Below are positions 42,831 to 51,393 of a stretch of 58,044 bases of DNA, piece after piece. This DNA comes from Flavobacterium sp. (GTDB taxonomy: Bacteria > Bacteroidota > Bacteroidia > Flavobacteriales > Flavobacteriaceae): contig NZ_JANJUQ010000026.1 in the NCBI RefSeq assembly GCF_024710485.1, positions 1-58,044 of the forward strand, given 5' to 3'. Made by a program: the position numbers and the translations under genes. Every line of letters starts with the position of its first letter. Position 1 is the first letter of the stretch. The notes beneath the pieces are model-generated. The model worked only from the letters and a program-made list of their open reading frames with translations, was not told the origin of the DNA and searched no databases.

Positions 42831-42873
42831 AAAAAATCCCGCTTTGCTGTAACAACCAAACGGGATTCTTTTT
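42831..42873 (-). terminator. Hairpin terminator after the SRP RNA
   Basis: AATCCCG (42835-42841) pairs with CGGGATT (42861-42867), extended by TTTG with CAAA across a bulged C. T runs lie on both sides. On the minus strand it follows the SRP RNA and precedes the epimerase gene. Confidence 0.7.
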
Positions 42874-42883
42874 TGAAAAAAAC

Positions 42884-42977
42884 GGCAAGCGACCTACATC
42901 GCACCGCTACAACCACATACCTTTGCTATGTTCCCATCCTGGAGGATTTTGTAGGAGCTGGTCGTGTAGGACTTGCC
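42884..42977 (-). ncRNA. ffs: Signal recognition particle RNA (4.5S, small type)
   Basis: About 94 bases on the minus strand. The ends pair (GGCAAG with CTTGCC). The apical loop has the SRP domain IV signature: CAGG, then ATG-GGAA-CAT (a GGAA tetraloop on a 3-bp stem), then AGCA, the asymmetric loop bound by Ffh. A T run follows the 3' arm. It is preceded by an excellent TTG-N19-TATATTTG promoter. An open frame at 42907-43092 overlaps it and is an artefact. Confidence 0.85.
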
Positions 42978-42981
42978 GGTG

Positions 42982-43011
42982 CAAATATACAATCTTTTTA
43001 ATTTTTTGCAA
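42982..43011 (-). promoter_or_regulatory. Promoter of the SRP RNA
   Basis: On the minus strand TTG (43011-43009), 19 bases, TATATTTG (42989-42982). Both halves match the Bacteroidota consensus and the initiation point falls at the first base of the RNA stem. Confidence 0.75.
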
Positions 43012-43039
43012 TATTTTAAGACCATAATAAATATATTTG
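43006..43039 (+). promoter_or_regulatory. Promoter of the glutaminyl cyclase gene
   Basis: TTG (43006-43008), 23 bases, TATATTTG (43032-43039), 24 bases before the start. The TTG is the left half of TTGCAA, whose right half is the -33 element of the SRP RNA promoter. Confidence 0.6.
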
Positions 43040-43063
43040 TGAGGGAAAATTACATGAAAAAAA

Positions 43064-44125
43064 ATGAAATTGCATAATCTATTCATAACCACATTTTTAG
43101 CCCTCAGCCTAGTAAGTTGCGGCGATAGCCAACAAGATAAAGAAAATTATTTCAGCTTTGATGAGAGTCAGTTGAAGTCGATGTACCAAGCCACGGACAA
43201 AGTTGATTTCTCCCTATTGAACAACGAAAACAAGTCGATTGACAGTGTTGTCTATTTTGCCAACGGCGAGAGAATTGCCGGTATTAAGGGAAATAGCAAA
43301 TTTACTTACGACTTGAACGGAAAAAAATTAGGCTACCACAACATCAAAGCCTTGGTGTATTTTGAAAAAGATACTGTTTCTACCAAAACCCGTATCGAGG
43401 TGGCTTCGGGTATAGTGCCGAAATTATTGAAATACACGGTAGTGAATACCTATCCGCATGATGTGAATGCCTTTACCGAAGGATACGAATTTTACAACGA
43501 CACCCTAATCGAAAGCACCGGTTCACCGAGCGGAACTCCTTATTTATCGTATGTGGCCAAAGTTGATTACAAAACCGGTAAAACCATCAAGCAAGTTGGT
43601 TTGGACAAAAAGTATTTTGGTGAAGGTACTACGGTTATCAACGGTAAAATTTATCAGTTGACCTGGCAACATCAAGAAGGTTTTATTTACGATGCCAAAA
43701 CGATGAAAAAAATTAAATCGTTTACGTATGACAAACCGGTTGAAGGTTGGGGAATGACTAACGACGATAAAGTGATTTACCACTCGGACGGTACTGAAAA
43801 GATTTGGACTTTAGATCCTGAAACGTTGAAGTTGACCAATTTTATTAATGTTTATACCAACGACAGTAAAATTAAAAGTGTAAACGAATTGGAGTGGATA
43901 AACGGCAAAATTTACGGTAATATTTGGCAGAAAGATGCTATTGCCGTTATTAATCCTGACAGCGGTGCTATAGAAGCTGTATTAGACTTATCGGCTTTGC
44001 GAGCACAAGTCACCAATCAAGAAGCCGAAGTACTGAATGGTATTGCTTATAGAAAATCGACCAATACCATTTTTGTAACCGGAAAGAATTGGAATAAAAC
44101 TTTTGAAATTAAGGTTACGCAATAG
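43064..44125 (+). CDS. Glutaminyl-peptide cyclotransferase, lipoprotein
   Basis: 353 residues of the plant/bacterial (papaya-type) glutaminyl cyclase family. Lipoprotein signal FLALSLVSC. Residues ~30-110 form an extra N-terminal domain; residues 120-353 form the five-bladed propeller with PHDVNAFTEGYEF, DKKYFGEGTTVINGKIYQLTW, PVEGWGMTNDDKVIYHSDGT and VNELEWINGKIYGNIW. It turns N-terminal Gln of peptides into pyroglutamate, outside the cytoplasm. Substrates are probably exported proteins whose mature N-terminus is Gln. Confidence 0.9.
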   Translation: MKLHNLFITTFLALSLVSCGDSQQDKENYFSFDESQLKSMYQATDKVDFSLLNNENKSIDSVVYFANGERIAGIKGNSKFTYDLNGKKLGYHNIKALVYFEKDTVSTKTRIEVASGIVPKLLKYTVVNTYPHDVNAFTEGYEFYNDTLIESTGSPSGTPYLSYVAKVDYKTGKTIKQVGLDKKYFGEGTTVINGKIYQLTWQHQEGFIYDAKTMKKIKSFTYDKPVEGWGMTNDDKVIYHSDGTEKIWTLDPETLKLTNFINVYTNDSKIKSVNELEWINGKIYGNIWQKDAIAVINPDSGAIEAVLDLSALRAQVTNQEAEVLNGIAYRKSTNTIFVTGKNWNKTFEIKVTQ

Positions 44126-44138
44126 TTTGATTTGACCC

Positions 44139-44177
44139 CTAATTCGCAACTAAACTTTTAGATAGTTTGCGAATTAG
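44139..44177. repeat. Inverted repeat between convergent genes
   Basis: CTAATTCGCAA (44139-44149) and TTGCGAATTAG (44167-44177) form an 11-bp stem. No T run follows, so it is a weak terminator at best. Confidence 0.6.
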
Positions 44178-44187
44178 CGGTTCTTAT

Positions 44188-44799
44188 TTACTTCTTTACT
44201 ACGTATTCCATTTTAGTGGCATCATACACCCACTTGATATCCTGTTTTTTACCTTTTTGCGTGAGCGTTCCATCGGGATTTAAAACCAATTCAAAGCCGT
44301 CTTTGCGCATTTTTTCGCGGGTTTCACTGGCTGTTTTGTTTTTGTCTAAAAAGACTTTTTCAATAATATGGCTGTTGGTTTGGGTATTGGAAAAAACCTG
44401 TTTTTTTGACGTTATCTCATAAATCACACTAAAATTGGTGGTAATGTCTTCTGTTTTTAAATCAGATTTTTGTTGGGTCACTTCCGTCCAAGTGAGCAAG
44501 TACAATTTGGCTCCAGAGGCGGTTAGAGCGATCAATTTACAATTGGTAGGCTTGAAATTGGCATCCGCCGGTTTGACGATAACAGCGTCTTTTTCTTTAC
44601 CGTTTTCGTTGATCGTGAGTTGGAAATTCCCTTTTTTAATTTCGACTACCAGGTTATCCGCTTTGGCTAATCCGGCTGTAGCGGTTGATTTGGCAGTTGT
44701 TTTAGCTCGGCTCCGTTCGGTTTCGCCTCGGGTCTTTTTCTGACTGTAAGCGTTAAGACTCAACAAAGCCATAAAAGTAAAAATCACAATTTTTTTCAT
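44188..44799 (-). CDS. Hypothetical exported protein
   Basis: 203 residues from ATG 44799. Signal peptide KKIVIFTFMALLSLNAYSQ. The mature part is rich in Lys and Thr, with an even mix of beta-strands (NFQLTINENGKEKDAVIV, KLYLLTWTEV) and a C-terminal region ending in WVYDATKMEYVVKK. No domain is recognised. A longer frame to 44832 adds residues before the signal peptide and is not preferred. Periplasmic or surface location; function unknown. Confidence 0.78.
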   Translation of the reverse strand: MKKIVIFTFMALLSLNAYSQKKTRGETERSRAKTTAKSTATAGLAKADNLVVEIKKGNFQLTINENGKEKDAVIVKPADANFKPTNCKLIALTASGAKLYLLTWTEVTQQKSDLKTEDITTNFSVIYEITSKKQVFSNTQTNSHIIEKVFLDKNKTASETREKMRKDGFELVLNPDGTLTQKGKKQDIKWVYDATKMEYVVKK

Positions 44800-44865
44800 A
44801 AGTGTTGTTTTGGTTAGGAATTCGGTAACCAATATACAAAATATTCATTTTGGGTTGTGTTAAAT

Positions 44866-44904
44866 AAAAAAGCCGACTTGAAAACGATAACAAGTCGGCT
44901 TTTC
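44866..44904 (-). terminator. Terminator of proteorhodopsin
   Basis: A 13-bp stem (AAAAGCCGACTTG with CAAGTCGGCTTTT) around a 10-base loop with a T run on the minus strand. Confidence 0.9.
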
Positions 44905-44921
44905 TAATCAAGAAACTAAAA

Positions 44922-45647
44922 CTAATCTTTGGTTGATTTTACTGCCAAGTTATAAATCACTAAACCGAATCCGATTTTGTTGATAGCATCAGCAATGTTA
45001 TAAGCAACATCAACATTCCCTTTTCCTAAAAGGCTTGTATACCATCCTTCAGTTCCTAACATGTATCCTAACGGATAAATGGCCCAACCTACTAATACGA
45101 ACCAGCATAAGATTTTGTGAGCGGACAATACTTCACCTCCGGCAGCCTTAGCCAATTTAGAAGCTTCGCCCAACCAAATTTCATAGACAATAGCAAAGTA
45201 AGCTACTCCTGAAACCAATCCCCATAACCATGCGTTGGTAGGATCAACAGCTTCTCCGAAGTAACCGGTTACTAACATTACCAAAGAGTACACAATCATT
45301 TTCCATAACAACGACTGTTTGGCTCCTGCGATTTTCAGAATCAAATAAAACTCCAAACACATTAAAGGCACTGTTAAAACCCAGTCTACATAACGGAAGA
45401 AAGTGGGTGACTCTCCGAAGCTGGCCCAGTAATCTCTCATGTAAAAGTAATGAACTGCGGCAATGAACGTAATTAAACCGGAAACCAATACTGAAACTCG
45501 CCACTTCTTGTCGAATTGACTGAGTGACAAAAAGAAAAATGCTGATGCAGCCATCATGGCCATACATCCGATAAAAAAGGTAAAACCAACGTAGTCGGTT
45601 GGCAACATCTTAGAGATGAGTGGAATAGAAAATAATAAATTTGTCAT
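44922..45647 (-). CDS. Proteorhodopsin, green-tuned light-driven proton pump
   Basis: 241 residues from ATG 45647 (MTNLLFSIPLISKM), seven membrane helices. The proton-pump motif is DTE: D88 (acceptor), T92 and E99 (donor) in RYVDWVLTVPLMCLEF. M96 occupies the spectral-tuning position (105 in SAR86 numbering), where Leu/Met give green and Gln gives blue absorption. H66 matches the conserved helix B histidine paired with the acceptor. Retinal binds K224 in DAINKIGFGL. It is divergent from the retinal-forming blh gene and has its own terminator. Confidence 0.97.
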   Translation of the reverse strand: MTNLLFSIPLISKMLPTDYVGFTFFIGCMAMMAASAFFFLSLSQFDKKWRVSVLVSGLITFIAAVHYFYMRDYWASFGESPTFFRYVDWVLTVPLMCLEFYLILKIAGAKQSLLWKMIVYSLVMLVTGYFGEAVDPTNAWLWGLVSGVAYFAIVYEIWLGEASKLAKAAGGEVLSAHKILCWFVLVGWAIYPLGYMLGTEGWYTSLLGKGNVDVAYNIADAINKIGFGLVIYNLAVKSTKD

Positions 45648-45677
45648 AATAAATAAGGTTTTAGAATTTTGTTCAAT

Positions 45678-45685
45678 CAAATTTA
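45678..45685 (-). promoter_or_regulatory. -7 promoter element of proteorhodopsin
   Basis: On the minus strand TAAATTTG matches TAnnTTTG exactly, 31 bases before the chosen start. It lies upstream of ATG 45647 and across the longer frame that starts at 45680. Confidence 0.6.
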
Positions 45686-45730
45686 AAAAAGATTAAACAA
45701 TAAAAATAATTCTGTTTAACTTTATTTTTT

Positions 45731-45738
45731 TATCTTTA
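45731..45738 (+). promoter_or_regulatory. -7 promoter element of blh
   Basis: TATCTTTA, one base off TAnnTTTG, 22 bases before the blh start. Confidence 0.45.
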
Positions 45739-45760
45739 AACAAAATAAATCACTCAAAAA

Positions 45761-46654
45761 ATGACAAATTCTAACAATATAGGCATCGTATTGAGTTTTT
45801 TTGCTTTGTGGATTGCCACGTATTTTTCTGTTGAATATCAACAAATTACGGGTTTTGTAATTATATTCTTATTCGGAATACTACATGGCGCTAATGATTT
45901 ACGATTAATTTCAAAAATTAAGAACGAAAAATCTGTTAATAATTACAGAAAAATACTGGTTTACTATCTCACTTTTGTGACAACCGGAGTATTATTATTC
46001 TATTTATTACCCGAATGGGCATTAGTGATCTTCATATTAGTCAGTGCTTATCATTTTGGAGAGCAACATTGGAACCAACTATCCACCGAAAAAAATTCAC
46101 CAATCATATCATTGTTTCAATTGGTATATGGACTGTTCATTTTTGCGCTACTATTTTATTTTCATCAAAAAGAGGTTACTGTGATTATAGGAGAAATTAT
46201 TCACAGTCCGATAAAAGCATTTAATTTTACTTATTTACTGCAGTTTAACGGACTGCTATTAATTGCATTCAGTTTAGTTATGCTGTGGAAAAATACTATT
46301 TTCAAAAACCAACTACCGGTTAACCTCGTCTACCTGATACTATTTACCATTATATTCAGAAACTCAAATCTGATTTGGGCTTTTGCGATATACTTTATTA
46401 TTTGGCATAGTTTACCTTCTATTAAAGATCAAATTTGCTTTTTATACGGACAATATAGTTTTCAAAACTTTGTACAGTATTTTAAAGCGGCATTTTTGTA
46501 TTGGTTTGTTTCGGTAACAGGCATTGCACTACTCTACTTTTTGTTTAGAAAAGAAGCCGTTTTTACCGCCTTGTTTTTTTCCTTTCTGGCAGCCATTACT
46601 TTTCCTCATGTTTTGGTCATTATGAAGATGCAAAACCGAATCAAAGAAAATTGA
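45761..46654 (+). CDS. blh: Beta-carotene 15,15'-dioxygenase (Brp/Blh family)
   Basis: Cleaves beta-carotene to two retinals, the chromophore of the neighbouring proteorhodopsin. 297 residues, about eight membrane helices. Conserved histidines for non-haem iron: GILHGANDL, SAYHFGEQHW, IIWHSLPS and TFPHVLVI. Divergent from the pump, so a shared upstream region can coregulate both. Carotenoid synthesis genes (crtE, crtB, crtI, crtY) are not in this window. A terminator follows. Confidence 0.95.
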   Translation: MTNSNNIGIVLSFFALWIATYFSVEYQQITGFVIIFLFGILHGANDLRLISKIKNEKSVNNYRKILVYYLTFVTTGVLLFYLLPEWALVIFILVSAYHFGEQHWNQLSTEKNSPIISLFQLVYGLFIFALLFYFHQKEVTVIIGEIIHSPIKAFNFTYLLQFNGLLLIAFSLVMLWKNTIFKNQLPVNLVYLILFTIIFRNSNLIWAFAIYFIIWHSLPSIKDQICFLYGQYSFQNFVQYFKAAFLYWFVSVTGIALLYFLFRKEAVFTALFFSFLAAITFPHVLVIMKMQNRIKEN

Positions 46655-46660
46655 TTGCAT

Positions 46661-46690
46661 AAAAAAACCGAGCCATTACTGACTCGGTTT
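46661..46690. terminator. Bidirectional terminator between blh and dnaK
   Basis: AAACCGAG pairs with CTCGGTTT around a 10-base loop; T runs follow in both directions (the stronger one for dnaK). Confidence 0.8.
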
Positions 46691-46730
46691 ACTTCGTATT
46701 TCTATTTATAAAAGGCCAACGCGCCTCCGG

Positions 46731-48617
46731 TTACTTCACTTCCTCGAATTCTACATCCTGAGTGTTATCGCCTTGCGTTTCGGCTTGTGGTTGTGCTTCT
46801 TGCGCTTGACCTTCACCTTGGGCTTTGTACATTTCTTCGGAAGCATTTTTCCACGCTTCGTTGATTTTGTCTAAAGCCGGTTGAATGGTTGCAACATCCT
46901 TAGTTTCATATGCTTTTTTCAACTCGTCTAAAGCGGTTTGAATAGCCGTTTTGTTCCCTTCGGATAATTTATCTCCGAATTCACCCAACTGTTTCTCCGT
47001 TTGGAAAATCATGCTGTCGGCTTCGTTTAACTTATCGGCTTTTTCTTTGGCCAAACGGTCGTTTTCAGCGTTCATTTCAGCATCTTTCTTCATTCTTTCG
47101 ATTTCTTCCGGAGTTAAACCTGAAGACGCCTCGATACGAATGTCGTGTGATTTTCCGGTACCTTTATCGGTAGCCGATACTTTGATGATACCATTAGCAT
47201 CGATATCGAAAGTCACTTCAATTTGAGGCACACCTCTCGGGGCCGGCGGAATTCCGTCTAAGTGGAAACGTCCGATGGTTTTGTTGTCAGCCGCCATAGT
47301 TCTTTCTCCTTGCAACACATGGATTTCTACACTTGGTTGGTTATCTGCTGCTGTAGAGAACACTTGCGATTTCTTAGTTGGAATGGTAGTGTTGGACTCG
47401 ATTAATTTAGTCATCACATTACCCATAGTTTCAATTCCTAATGATAACGGTGTAACGTCAAGCAACAATACATCTTTAACATCTCCGGTTAAAACACCCC
47501 CTTGGATAGCAGCGCCAATGGCCACTACTTCATCCGGGTTTACTCCTTTAGAAGGTTTTTTTCCGAAGAATTTCTCTACCTGCTCTTGGATTACCGGCAT
47601 TCTGGTAGATCCTCCTACTAAGATTACTTCGTCGATATCAGAAGTTGATAAACCGGCATCTTTTAATGCTTTGGCTACCGGTTCCATAGAACGTTTTACC
47701 AAGCTTTCTGCCAATTGTTCGAATTTAGCACGAGTTAGAGTTTTTACCAAGTGTTTAGGACCTGTAGCAGTAGCCGTAACATAAGGCAAGTTGATTTCGG
47801 TTTGTGTTGAAGAAGACAACTCGATTTTAGCTTTTTCAGCGGCTTCTTTTAAACGTTGCAATGCCATTGGATCTTTGCGTAAATCAACACCTTCTTCGCT
47901 GTTGAATTCATTCGCCATCCAGTCGATGATTACTTGGTCGAAATCGTCTCCACCCAAGTGTGTATCACCGTTAGTTGACAATACTTCGAATACACCATCG
48001 CCTAACTCTAAGACAGAGATATCGAAAGTACCTCCACCTAAGTCGTATACCGCAATTTTTTGGTCTTTTCCTGCTTTATCTAATCCGTAAGCCAATGCTG
48101 CTGCCGTAGGCTCGTTGATGATACGCATTACTTTTAAACCAGCGATTTCACCGGCTTCTTTGGTAGCCTGACGTTGGGCGTCATTGAAGTAAGCCGGAAC
48201 CGTAATTACAGCTTCCGTTACTGCTTGACCCAAATAATCTTCGGCTGTTTTTTTCATTTTTTGAAGTGTCATCGCTGACAATTCTTGTGGAGTGTACAAA
48301 CGACCGTCGATGTCTACACGTGGCGTGTCGTTGTCGCCTTTTACCACTTTGTAAGCTACTGTTGAAGCTTCTTTAGCACTTTCAGTATACTTGTTACCCA
48401 TGAAACGTTTGATAGACGCTATGGTTTTGGTTGGATTGGTCACTGCTTGTCTTTTAGCAGGATCACCTACTTTAATCTCACCGCCTTCTACGAAAGCGAT
48501 TACAGATGGTGTTGTTCTTTTTCCTTCCGCGTTAGCAATTACTACCGGTTCTCCACCTTCCATAACGGCCACACAAGAGTTGGTTGTACCTAAGTCGATA
48601 CCAATAATTTTTCCCAT
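46731..48617 (-). CDS. dnaK: Chaperone DnaK (Hsp70)
   Basis: 628 residues. ATPase domain with [62 protein letters not shown] and [15 protein letters not shown]; substrate-binding domain ([13 protein letters not shown]) and helical lid with a Gln/Glu-rich tail ending DVEFEEVK. It lacks grpE and dnaJ neighbours in this window. An AGGAG sequence lies about 6 bases before the start, unusual for this phylum. A sigma-54-like element and TGTCA boxes lie upstream. Confidence 0.98.
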   Translation of the reverse strand: MGKIIGIDLGTTNSCVAVMEGGEPVVIANAEGKRTTPSVIAFVEGGEIKVGDPAKRQAVTNPTKTIASIKRFMGNKYTESAKEASTVAYKVVKGDNDTPRVDIDGRLYTPQELSAMTLQKMKKTAEDYLGQAVTEAVITVPAYFNDAQRQATKEAGEIAGLKVMRIINEPTAAALAYGLDKAGKDQKIAVYDLGGGTFDISVLELGDGVFEVLSTNGDTHLGGDDFDQVIIDWMANEFNSEEGVDLRKDPMALQRLKEAAEKAKIELSSSTQTEINLPYVTATATGPKHLVKTLTRAKFEQLAESLVKRSMEPVAKALKDAGLSTSDIDEVILVGGSTRMPVIQEQVEKFFGKKPSKGVNPDEVVAIGAAIQGGVLTGDVKDVLLLDVTPLSLGIETMGNVMTKLIESNTTIPTKKSQVFSTAADNQPSVEIHVLQGERTMAADNKTIGRFHLDGIPPAPRGVPQIEVTFDIDANGIIKVSATDKGTGKSHDIRIEASSGLTPEEIERMKKDAEMNAENDRLAKEKADKLNEADSMIFQTEKQLGEFGDKLSEGNKTAIQTALDELKKAYETKDVATIQPALDKINEAWKNASEEMYKAQGEGQAQEAQPQAETQGDNTQDVEFEEVK

Positions 48618-48698
48618 TTTATTTTCTCCTTTTTTTGTTTATTTTTTGATTATTCCTCTACGAGTGAATAGTACTTTGTGTTGTACGGTTTCCGAAAA

Positions 48699-48715
48699 GA
48701 CAACTATTATGCCAT
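48699..48715 (-). promoter_or_regulatory. Sigma-54-like promoter of dnaK
   Basis: On the minus strand ATGGCATAATAGTTGTC: TGGCAT, five bases, TTGTC. GG and G lie at the -24/-12 spacing (GG-N10-GT, expected GC). It lies about 80 bases before the dnaK start, and the rest of the leader holds no exact TAnnTTTG. Confidence 0.45.
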
Positions 48716-48724
48716 GTGAGAATT

Positions 48725-48770
48725 GGACATAAATTGTCAGTTTTTCAAGAATTTTGCTGACAAGATGACA
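48725..48770. promoter_or_regulatory. TGTCA-type boxes upstream of dnaK
   Basis: TTGTCAG (48734-48740) and CTGACAA (48757-48763) form a perfect 7-bp inverted pair 16 bases apart. Further half-sites are GGACAT (48725-48730) and TGACA (48766-48770). Their place behind a -24/-12 element fits an activator or heat-shock regulator site. Confidence 0.4.
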
Positions 48771-48774
48771 TTTT

Positions 48775-48808
48775 AAGTACGAAGTTAGAAGTTAGAAGTA
48801 CGAAGTTA
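48775..48808. repeat. Short tandem intergenic repeat
   Basis: Units AAGTACGAAGTTAGAAGTTAG and again AAGTACGAAGTTA, in the gap between dnaK and rho. No gene is visible in the 254-base gap. Confidence 0.55.
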
Positions 48809-48839
48809 TGACGGTCGAGCATTACCTTTGAACCAAAAA

Positions 48840-48868
48840 AAAATCCCAACTGTTAAGTTGGGATTTTC
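48840..48868 (-). terminator. Terminator of rho
   Basis: An 11-bp stem (AAAATCCCAAC with GTTGGGATTTT) around TGTTAA, with a long T run on the minus strand. Confidence 0.9.
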
Positions 48869-48871
48869 TAT

Positions 48872-50605
48872 TTAATCGTTCATCGAAATCAAGAACTCAT
48901 CGTTATTTCGGGTTTTCTTAATCTTATCATTAATGGTATCCATAGCTTCTACCGGATTCATATCGGCCAGGAACTTGCGCAATATCCACATGCGTTGTAG
49001 CGTTTTCTCGTCTAACAATAAATCGTCGCGACGTGTGCTGGAAGAAGTCAAATCGATAGCCGGGAAAATTCGGCGGTTGGCAATTTTTCTGTCCAATTGT
49101 AACTCCATGTTACCGGTACCTTTAAATTCTTCAAAGATTACTTCGTCCATTTTAGAACCGGTTTCGGTTAAGGCGGTGGCGATAATACTCAACGAACCTC
49201 CGTTTTCTACGTTACGAGCCGCACCAAAGAAACGTTTTGGTTTTTGTAAGGCGTTGGCATCCACTCCACCCGACAATACTTTACCAGAGGCAGGCTGTAC
49301 TGTGTTGTAAGCACGTGCCAAACGCGTAATTGAATCCAGTAAAATTACTACATCGTGACCACATTCTACCAAACGCTTGGATTTTTCCAACACAATATTG
49401 GCGATTTTTACGTGTTCCGATGGTTCTCTGTCGAAGGTAGATGCAATCACTTCACCTCGAACACTGCGTTGCATGTCGGTTACCTCTTCCGGACGCTCAT
49501 CAATAAGCAATACAATTAAATATACTTCGGGATGATTGGCGGCAATAGCGTTGGCAATATCTTTCAACAACATGGTTTTACCGGTTTTCGGCTGTGCTAC
49601 AATCATACCGCGTTGGCCTTTTCCGATTGGGGAAAACAAATCCATTACGCGGGTAGAAACACTGGCTTGTTTATCGGCGATGTTGAATTTTTCTTTTGGG
49701 AAAATCGGTGTTAAATGTTCGAACGACACACGGTCTCTCACCACTTGTGGGTCGTGACCGTTAATCTTTAACACTTTAACCAACGGGAAAAACTTCTCTC
49801 CTTCTTTAGGTGGACGCACTACTCCTTTTACGGTATCTCCGGTTTTCAAACCGAATAATCGGATTTGGGAAGTTGACAAATAAATATCATCCGGCGACGC
49901 CAAATAGTTGTAATCGGAAGAACGCAAAAAGCCGTAACCGTCTGGCATCATTTCCAAAACGCCTTCGCTTTCAATGATACCGTCAAATTCATAATCGGCA
50001 TCACGAAAGTTATTTTGTTTTTTTCCTTTGAAGTTAGGGTTATTTGGATTGCCGTTACCGTTGTTTTGCGGTTTATTCGAAGAACTGTCGGCTGTATTTT
50101 GAGAAGAATTTTGATTTTTGTGTCGGTGTTGACGGTGTTCTTCGGGAGAAGGCTTGGCTTGATTTTCGGTAGCTTGGTCTTCTGTTACAGGAGCCGTTGC
50201 GGCTTGTTCTGAAAGAATTACTTCTGATTCGTCAGAACTGTTATTTTGTCTTGGGTTGTTTTTCTTTTCAAAAGGCTTTTTAAACTTGTTTTTTTTGCCT
50301 TCGAAGGCCGGTTTTTCTTCGGCTACTGCTGTTGGTGCTGTCTCTTGGGAGAACAAATCGGTTGAAGTGGTATCTGGCTCTTTGGATGTTGCTGTGATGC
50401 GCGCTCGTTTAGATTTGGTCTCTTTGGTTTTTGGCGCTCCGGGTTCCGAGGGATTTTCTTGGGCAGCAGTTTTGTTTTGGTGCTCTAAAATCTGCGCAAT
50501 CAATACGTCTTTTTTGGCACCGGCAACTTTAATGGTTTTAGCCAACTTGGCTATTTCTTGAAGCTCCGTAAGCTTCATTTCTTTTAAGGCGGAAATATCA
50601 AACAT
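48872..50605 (-). CDS. rho: Transcription termination factor Rho with long disordered insert
   Basis: 577 residues against about 420 in E. coli. Rho N-terminal SAP-like helices ([20 protein letters not shown], 1-43), then residues ~45-205 rich in Asn, Gln, Lys, Glu, Pro and Ser without fold, then the cold-shock RNA-binding domain ([26 protein letters not shown]) and the ATPase core with Walker A AQPKTGKT (337-344) and [32 protein letters not shown]. In B. thetaiotaomicron a comparable insert has been reported to drive Rho condensates; a similar role here is inference. Confidence 0.96.
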   Translation of the reverse strand: MFDISALKEMKLTELQEIAKLAKTIKVAGAKKDVLIAQILEHQNKTAAQENPSEPGAPKTKETKSKRARITATSKEPDTTSTDLFSQETAPTAVAEEKPAFEGKKNKFKKPFEKKNNPRQNNSSDESEVILSEQAATAPVTEDQATENQAKPSPEEHRQHRHKNQNSSQNTADSSSNKPQNNGNGNPNNPNFKGKKQNNFRDADYEFDGIIESEGVLEMMPDGYGFLRSSDYNYLASPDDIYLSTSQIRLFGLKTGDTVKGVVRPPKEGEKFFPLVKVLKINGHDPQVVRDRVSFEHLTPIFPKEKFNIADKQASVSTRVMDLFSPIGKGQRGMIVAQPKTGKTMLLKDIANAIAANHPEVYLIVLLIDERPEEVTDMQRSVRGEVIASTFDREPSEHVKIANIVLEKSKRLVECGHDVVILLDSITRLARAYNTVQPASGKVLSGGVDANALQKPKRFFGAARNVENGGSLSIIATALTETGSKMDEVIFEEFKGTGNMELQLDRKIANRRIFPAIDLTSSSTRRDDLLLDEKTLQRMWILRKFLADMNPVEAMDTINDKIKKTRNNDEFLISMND

Positions 50606-50765
50606 CGATAGTGTTGTGAATAAAATTATATTTTCAGGAAAATACTAAAAAATGTGGGTAGAAAAATGGTATAGAAACATCCGAAGATGAAGTACTTGCG
50701 GATTTGCATTGCAATAATACAAATAATATTTTAGCATGCAATAGTATTTTTTTAAAAAGAAACTT

Positions 50766-50773
50766 TATTTTTG
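50766..50773 (+). promoter_or_regulatory. -7 promoter element of the DUF4293 gene
   Basis: TATTTTTG matches TAnnTTTG exactly. The in-frame TTG at 50771 lies inside the box, so ATG 50792 is the start. I see no clear rho promoter in the 186-base gap. Confidence 0.6.
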
Positions 50774-50791
50774 TGCACCTATTTCAAGATT

Positions 50792-51199
50792 ATGTTTAGA
50801 GTACAAACTTATTATTTAATCGCCAGCTTACTTATTACAGGAGTATTGCCTTTCTTGTTTCCGTTGTGGACGGTAGCAGAACAACCGTTTTATTTTGCGG
50901 CGGATATTGTATATGTGAGTTTGTTTGGCTTAAGCACTACGCTTTCGTTACTAAGCATTTTATCACACAATAAAAGACAACATCAATTTGTAATGGGCAG
51001 ATTGAATATCATATTGAATTTAATTTTATTAGGATTATTTGTGTATCGAACACTAAGTGCATCTGGAGGAACTACTGCTGTTCCTGAGAAAGGTGTTGGG
51101 ATGTTCTTACCTATTTTTTCTATCGTATTCTTGGTTTTGGCCAACAAAGCCATCAAAAAGGATGAAGATCTTGTAAAATCTGTGGATCGATTGCGATAA
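50792..51199 (+). CDS. DUF4293 family membrane protein
   Basis: 135 residues from ATG 50792 (MFRVQTYYLIASLL), four membrane helices (YYLIASLLITGVLPFLFPL, ADIVYVSLFGLSTTLSLLSIL, IILNLILLGLFVYRTL, MFLPIFSIVFLVLANKAI). The family N-terminus (RVQTYYL) and the C-terminal NKAIKKDEDLVKSVDRLR are typical of DUF4293, a Bacteroidota-specific family of unknown function usually found beside rho, as here in divergent orientation. A terminator follows. Confidence 0.88.
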   Translation: MFRVQTYYLIASLLITGVLPFLFPLWTVAEQPFYFAADIVYVSLFGLSTTLSLLSILSHNKRQHQFVMGRLNIILNLILLGLFVYRTLSASGGTTAVPEKGVGMFLPIFSIVFLVLANKAIKKDEDLVKSVDRLR

Positions 51200-51229
51200 A
51201 CCTATAAACTTAGTTTTTTAGTGCTGCGA

Positions 51230-51262
51230 AAAACCCGTCTCGTTAAACAGACGGGTTTTTTA
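51230..51262 (+). terminator. Terminator of the DUF4293 gene
   Basis: AAACCCGTCT pairs with AGACGGGTTT around CGTTAAAC, with a T run. Confidence 0.9.
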
Positions 51263-51308
51263 TTTTCACCACATAGATATTGATTTTAAAATGGCACACG
51301 GTTAACAT

Positions 51309-51348
51309 GATTAAACTGATTTAATAATCCGTGGAAATCAGTTTAATC
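51309..51348. repeat. 14-bp inverted repeat in an intergenic element
   Basis: GATTAAACTGATTT (51309-51322) and AAATCAGTTTAATC (51335-51348) are perfect reverse complements around 12 bases. No T run follows and no gene covers it. The surrounding words (AATCCGTGG, TTCAATTTGTGGC) recur in other Bacteroidota genomes as intergenic elements, to my memory. Confidence 0.65.
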
Positions 51349-51393
51349 CGTTCAATTTGTGGCCAAACCAGTAGCAGAGGCGTTTACAGAACA

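Noticed and set aside
42907..43092. A 61-residue open frame on the minus strand
   Set aside because: It lies inside the SRP RNA gene and its promoter, and has no plausible protein pattern.
43064..44125. Glutaminyl cyclase as a general WD40-type propeller
   Set aside because: The family-specific HDVNAFTEG, YFGEGTT and VEGWGMT blocks identify the cyclase fold.
47275..47784. A 169-residue plus-strand frame opposite dnaK
   Set aside because: It is antisense to a strongly conserved coding region and has the composition of a mirror frame; no promoter or ribosome site fits.
51293..51308. TGGCACACGGTTAACA as a third sigma-54-like element
   Set aside because: The -12 half (TAACA) does not match and no gene starts downstream on that strand within reach.
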